Source: Dioscorea cayenensis subsp. rotundata | Taxonomy: Eukaryota > Streptophyta > Magnoliopsida > Dioscoreales > Dioscoreaceae | Reading direction: 5' to 3' | Assembly (NCBI RefSeq): GCF_009730915.1 | Contig: NC_052481.1 | Location: 19,402,386-19,466,385 of the forward strand | Length of the DNA: 64,000 nucleotides | Part shown: one piece after another, positions 60,164 through 64,000 of the stretch | Layout of the letters: each line of letters opens with the position of its first letter | Position numbering within the stretch: the first letter of the stretch is position 1 | The notes under the pieces: model-generated | Seen by the model: only the letters and a program-made list of their open reading frames with translations | Database searches by the model: none | Told to the model about the DNA's origin: nothing | Made by a program: the position numbers and the translations under genes

Positions 60164-60605
60164 GATGAGCAAGGATAAATGTCGGGTTTTAAAGGCTGTC
60201 CAACGGGAGACGAAGGTGACGGCGATCAGCGGTGAATTGGGAGAGTAAACTAGGTTTTGAGTTCTTCAACGGGGATGAGCGAGGATGAGAGTTGGGTGAG
60301 CAGGGGTTTGGATCCAAACAAAAGATCCGAACCGTTATTATTATTTTAATATATTTTTTTATTAAAAAAGATTTTTTTTAATATATTTTAAAACATAAAC
60401 ATCCACATCATCATAAATTAATCCATGTAAGCATAAATTAATCCACGTCAGCCATTACGAGCGGGAGAAAAAAACGTCTGCCCTATATTTGGACTAAGAT
60501 TGCCCTAATTAAAAATAGTAGAGGGACATGAAAGATATAAATTGAAGTAGAGGGACCAAAAAGGCACACTTGCATAAGTACAGGGACCATTTTGGGAATT
60601 ACACC
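60164..60605. repeat. Right TIR of the MULE
   Basis: Inverted partner of 53969-54409, ending GGGAATTACACC before the target duplication TATTTATAC. Confidence 0.9.
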
Positions 60606-60614
60606 TATTTATAC

Positions 60615-63600
60615 ATGTACCCCTGGTGGGTATTGGGATTAAAATATTAAATATTTTAGAGGAAAAAAAAAAACATTTTTGGTCTTCGCTTGAAGACCTT
60701 CAAATTGTCTCTCTATGTTGTTGTTTAGTTAGGTGTATGATTATAGTGGCATATAGATAAATTTGATCTCAATAATAATAATAATAATAATAAATGAAAA
60801 ATAATAGGGTTACAATCAAAATGAGTTGTTCATTTTTATTTTTAAACAATAAAATAAAATAAATATTTTTCCCTTGTATACACCTGAAAATTCATTTAAT
60901 TATGTGCATATCTTTCAATAAAATCAAATGCTATGTGTACCTTTGAATTTATTTATTTTGGTTCTTTTAGTGTGAGTGCATCTATCCAACCACCCACTCT
61001 ACACTGTTGAAATATATTATAACATGTTAAATTAAAAAAAATTATCCATATGTAATTCTAAAAATTTCTAACCATCATTAAATTAATATTTTTGTATATA
61101 TACCCCTAAAAATATTAGACTCACTTTATTCATTACAGCTAAATCCTAAAAATCTTTAATGTTGATTAAGTCAATAGTTTTACATCCCTAAAAAATTAAA
61201 GCTGATTTTATTTAGTACTTCTAAATGAAAATTTACATTGCCAGAAGTAGTTTAGGAATTTAAACTTTATTTTATTATTATAATTTATAATATATTTTAA
61301 TAATGTCTATGATATATATATGTGAATAGGTTGGATTTTAGATAGCATACATGGCATTTGATTTTAGAGAAAAAAATATATATATTTTATTAAATGAATT
61401 TACAAATATGCAGGTAAAAACTCCAAAATAAGTTATTTTACTACAAACAAATAAATTACCAAAACATGACAGCAAATATTTAATTTTCAAATTAAAAAAA
61501 ATCAAAATATTGCAACTTAATGACTGTTGCAAAATAAATAAATAAACAAATTTAAATAAATAAAAACTAAAATGCTCCTCCACGTCTCTACATGCCAACC
61601 AATCAATGAAAGTGAATCAAGTGATATGAAACGTCCAAAACATTTTTTTTTTAATTTTCATTCCATTTTATTCCAAATATACCAAACACATGACACCACC
61701 TAAATGTTAATATTTAGTGAGCTGAATCAACAATAAATAAATAAATAAATAAAATTTAGGAGACATTTGATTGGAGGAATTTATTTTGCAATAATCAGCA
61801 TTTTATTATTATTAAATTTTGAATTAATCAGTATTATATATATATTTGATAAATCTGTATTTATTAATATAATTATTTAAAATTATATATATATATATAT
61901 ACACACTGACTAAAAAGAGAGAGTGAGTTTGGTTGGGTGTAAAGCACGGAGTGGGAGAGGTCTATAGATTTTAAATCTATTGACATCCAAAAAGACTAGG
62001 CCTTATAATATATATATATATATATAGATAATATTATTTGTTTATAAATAAATTATATAATCATAAGTTTAAATATTATATGAAAATAGAATATAGTATG
62101 TTTCATTTCCCTCTCAATTTTCTATTTTTAAAGTAATTTTGAGCTTAAAATTTTTAAAATCTAAAGCTCAACAAATCCTAGAGCTTAATCATTCAAATTA
62201 AAATTTCAAAATTTAAATTTAGCCTAAAAATTGGGATTTTGATTTATATGCACATCTCTACTTCAACAAACCTGTAACCGAAACAACCTCTTATTATTAT
62301 CTTTTTATTCATATAAGTAAAAAATTTTGAGTAGTGTAATTCGAATTTCAAAAGCTCCACCTGAATTTATTTATTTAACCAAAGAAAGAATGTGCCTAAA
62401 AAAGAAAAATAAAATAAAATTCAATATTGGAAACCTTTGGGTTGGGTTGACCAGACCACATTGGTCCCATTTTTTATAACTGGGAAAAAAAAATCTCAGA
62501 CATTTTCCTTTTCTTTTTCATTATTTTAATTTTTGAAATATTATATCTTTTTTTTCTGTATAATTTACCTTCTCATTACAGCATTTCAAACATTTACCAT
62601 GAAGGGTAGTTTTGGAATTTTCGTTGAAGAATTGGAAAGGATGAGCTTTTCTCTTTTGTAAATTATTACTATTAGTAAATAATAAATATTGAGAGTTTTT
62701 TTTTTTGTTTTTATATCATTAATCTACCTCAATTTTTAAGGTATTTTTGACAACTAATTTTCTAAAAGCCACCGTCCCTAATCTAGTTCTAAGTTTCTAA
62801 AACAAAGCTTTGCATGTATAAAAATCAGAGATTAAAATCACTTACTTAAAATAACTTAAATCTCTATAATTTAAACCAACTCAACATGATTCGTGAAACT
62901 ACTTAACTCATATTATAAATATTATTTATTTTTAAATAATATTAAACTCAAATATATAATATAATAATTAATGGCAACTTGCTTTATTAATACGGGTCCT
63001 AGTTTTAAAAAAATCAGAAGTTAAATTCTAAAACTAAATAAGACAAAAATATTGGTGCTTGTTGAGTTTACGAATACGCTTTTAAACCCGTGCACGTTTA
63101 TGATTTTATTTGGATGAAATAACTTGTCGCTTATTTGTTAAAATAAACAAATATAATATAATAAGTTAGATTAAGTACATAAATGGTAAAAATCTAATAA
63201 AAGAAGCAAAACAACAATATCCGTGACCCCACAAGGGCACCACAAGTCATGCCAAGAGTAACTACTGTTAAGCAACATGCGCAGTTCAAAGCTTCAAAGG
63301 AATCCTTGTTCTTATTATTCTGCCTTCAACTGACTCTCTCCAACCTTTTCAATTTTTTAAACAACCATTCAAATTTATCAAATCTCTTAAATATCTCTGA
63401 TTTTTTAAAATTTTTATTTTTAAATTTAAACAAAATTAATATTATTAAATTATATTAATCTTACTTCTAAACGGACACGCTAACGCTTTATAATGATGTC
63501 ACTTATACACTTACTTAGAAAAAGAGCGAAACTCACCCCTTACATACTTAACCGTGTTATCCTGTTTTGTTGATGTGAAAAATATTTTTAGTATTTTATT

Positions 63601-64000
63601 AAAATATTGAGAGAGTGATAAATCGAAATAGAAAAAAAGTTCAAAATTTAAAAATAATAAAATAAATATAAAAGTCAAGAGTTATATGGTCAAAATAAAA
63701 TTATAGATGTTTTTAGTAATTTTCCCATTTAATATATAAATATATATATATATATATAATTGATTGGAGAACAAAAAGCTCAAGGCTGAAAGCATTATAT
63801 CAATCACATGAGCATGTCTCCACTTTCACTTGTTGTTATTGTACAAACAAACATATATATATATATATATATATATAATAAATAATCATTATCCATGCAT
63901 GTCTCAAATTTGTTCACGAGTCCTCAGGACTTGTTTTCACGTGCATCCTGTGTAAATGAATGAATGAATGAATAAATACTTAGCAGTTAGCACCATGGCA
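60615..64000. other. AT-rich spacer at right end
   Basis: No gene or RNA recognised in 3.4 kb. Contains ATA and TA microsatellites (60772-60793, 61885-61902, 62008-62027, 63735-63758, 63851-63879), a TTTAGGAGACATTTGATTGG start of a possible MITE at about 61755, a GAGAGAGTGAGTTTGGTTGG motif at about 61917, and a GAAT repeat near 63957-63976. It could be promoter-distal DNA of a gene beyond the edge. Confidence 0.5.

Larger units (their letters stand above)
53969..60605 (+). mobile_element. MuDR-type MULE with long TIRs and perfect 9 bp target duplication
   Basis: 6637 bp. TIRs of about 440 bp (53969-54409 and 60164-60605) start GGTGTAATTC and share GGTCCCTCTACT, TTAGTCCAAATA, GTGGATTAATTTA, GGATCCAAAC, AACTCAAAACCTAGTTTACT and CCCGACATTTATCCTTGCTC. 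TATTTATAC flanks both sides (53960-53968 and 60606-60614). The interior carries a mudrA-type transposase on the + strand (55873-58516) broken by frameshifts and stops. It sits 321 bp from the PRMT6 start codon. Confidence 0.95.

Overview
The window is nuclear DNA from a flowering plant. It has spliced genes with GT-AG introns, AT-rich spacers full of microsatellites, and plant-type transposons (chromovirus-like Gypsy elements, LINE, MULE, Harbinger, CACTA, Stowaway, SINE). The C-rich, intronless 5' half of the aspartic protease gene and the heavy repeat load suggest a monocot. I suspect a yam-like lineage but cannot prove the species from sequence alone.

Six host genes can be read. Five are on the + strand: a wax ester synthase/diacylglycerol acyltransferase (WSD1-like, 3842-6805, 5 exons) preceded by a broken tandem copy (647-1310); a METTL21-type lysine methyltransferase (19416-21412, 5 exons); a CCDC12/Cwf18 spliceosome protein (22209-24531, 5 exons, one apparent frameshift); an HMGB6-like HMG-box protein (25144-26239, 7 exons); and an ASPG2-like aspartic protease (30447-31898, one exon). 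One is on the - strand: a PRMT6-like protein arginine methyltransferase (53648 down to 36142, 13 exons, reading frame intact). The genes are unrelated housekeeping or accessory genes and do not form a pathway cluster.

Layout. 1-6.8 kb: WSD1 pseudogene and gene. 7-19.3 kb: a nest of transposons (CACTA, SINE, a LINE split in two by about 8.7 kb of younger insertions that include a 2.6 kb solo LTR, two TAA-flanked Harbinger-type elements, a decayed Harbinger ORF1 carrying an LTR, and a captured NIGT1/HHO transcription-factor exon). 19.4-26.2 kb: three compact genes in a row. 26.2-30.4 kb: spacer ending in a roughly 600 bp direct duplication that forms the immediate upstream region of the protease gene. 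31.9-36.1 kb: spacer with a MULE-type foldback element (perfect 9 bp target duplication) and a MITE. 36.1-53.6 kb: PRMT6-like gene, whose intron 7 has been stretched to 11.9 kb by two Gypsy elements and a TIR element. 53.97-60.6 kb: a 6.6 kb MULE with roughly 440 bp TIRs and a perfect 9 bp target duplication, 321 bp upstream of the PRMT6 start codon, its transposase broken. 60.6-64 kb: AT-rich spacer.

I did not find a novel multi-gene system. The most informative observations are structural: the duplicated protease upstream region, the exon duplication plus frameshift in the CCDC12 gene, the nested insertions, the exon captured from an HHO gene, perfect tandem duplications inside a decayed retroelement, and a MULE sitting against the PRMT6 promoter.
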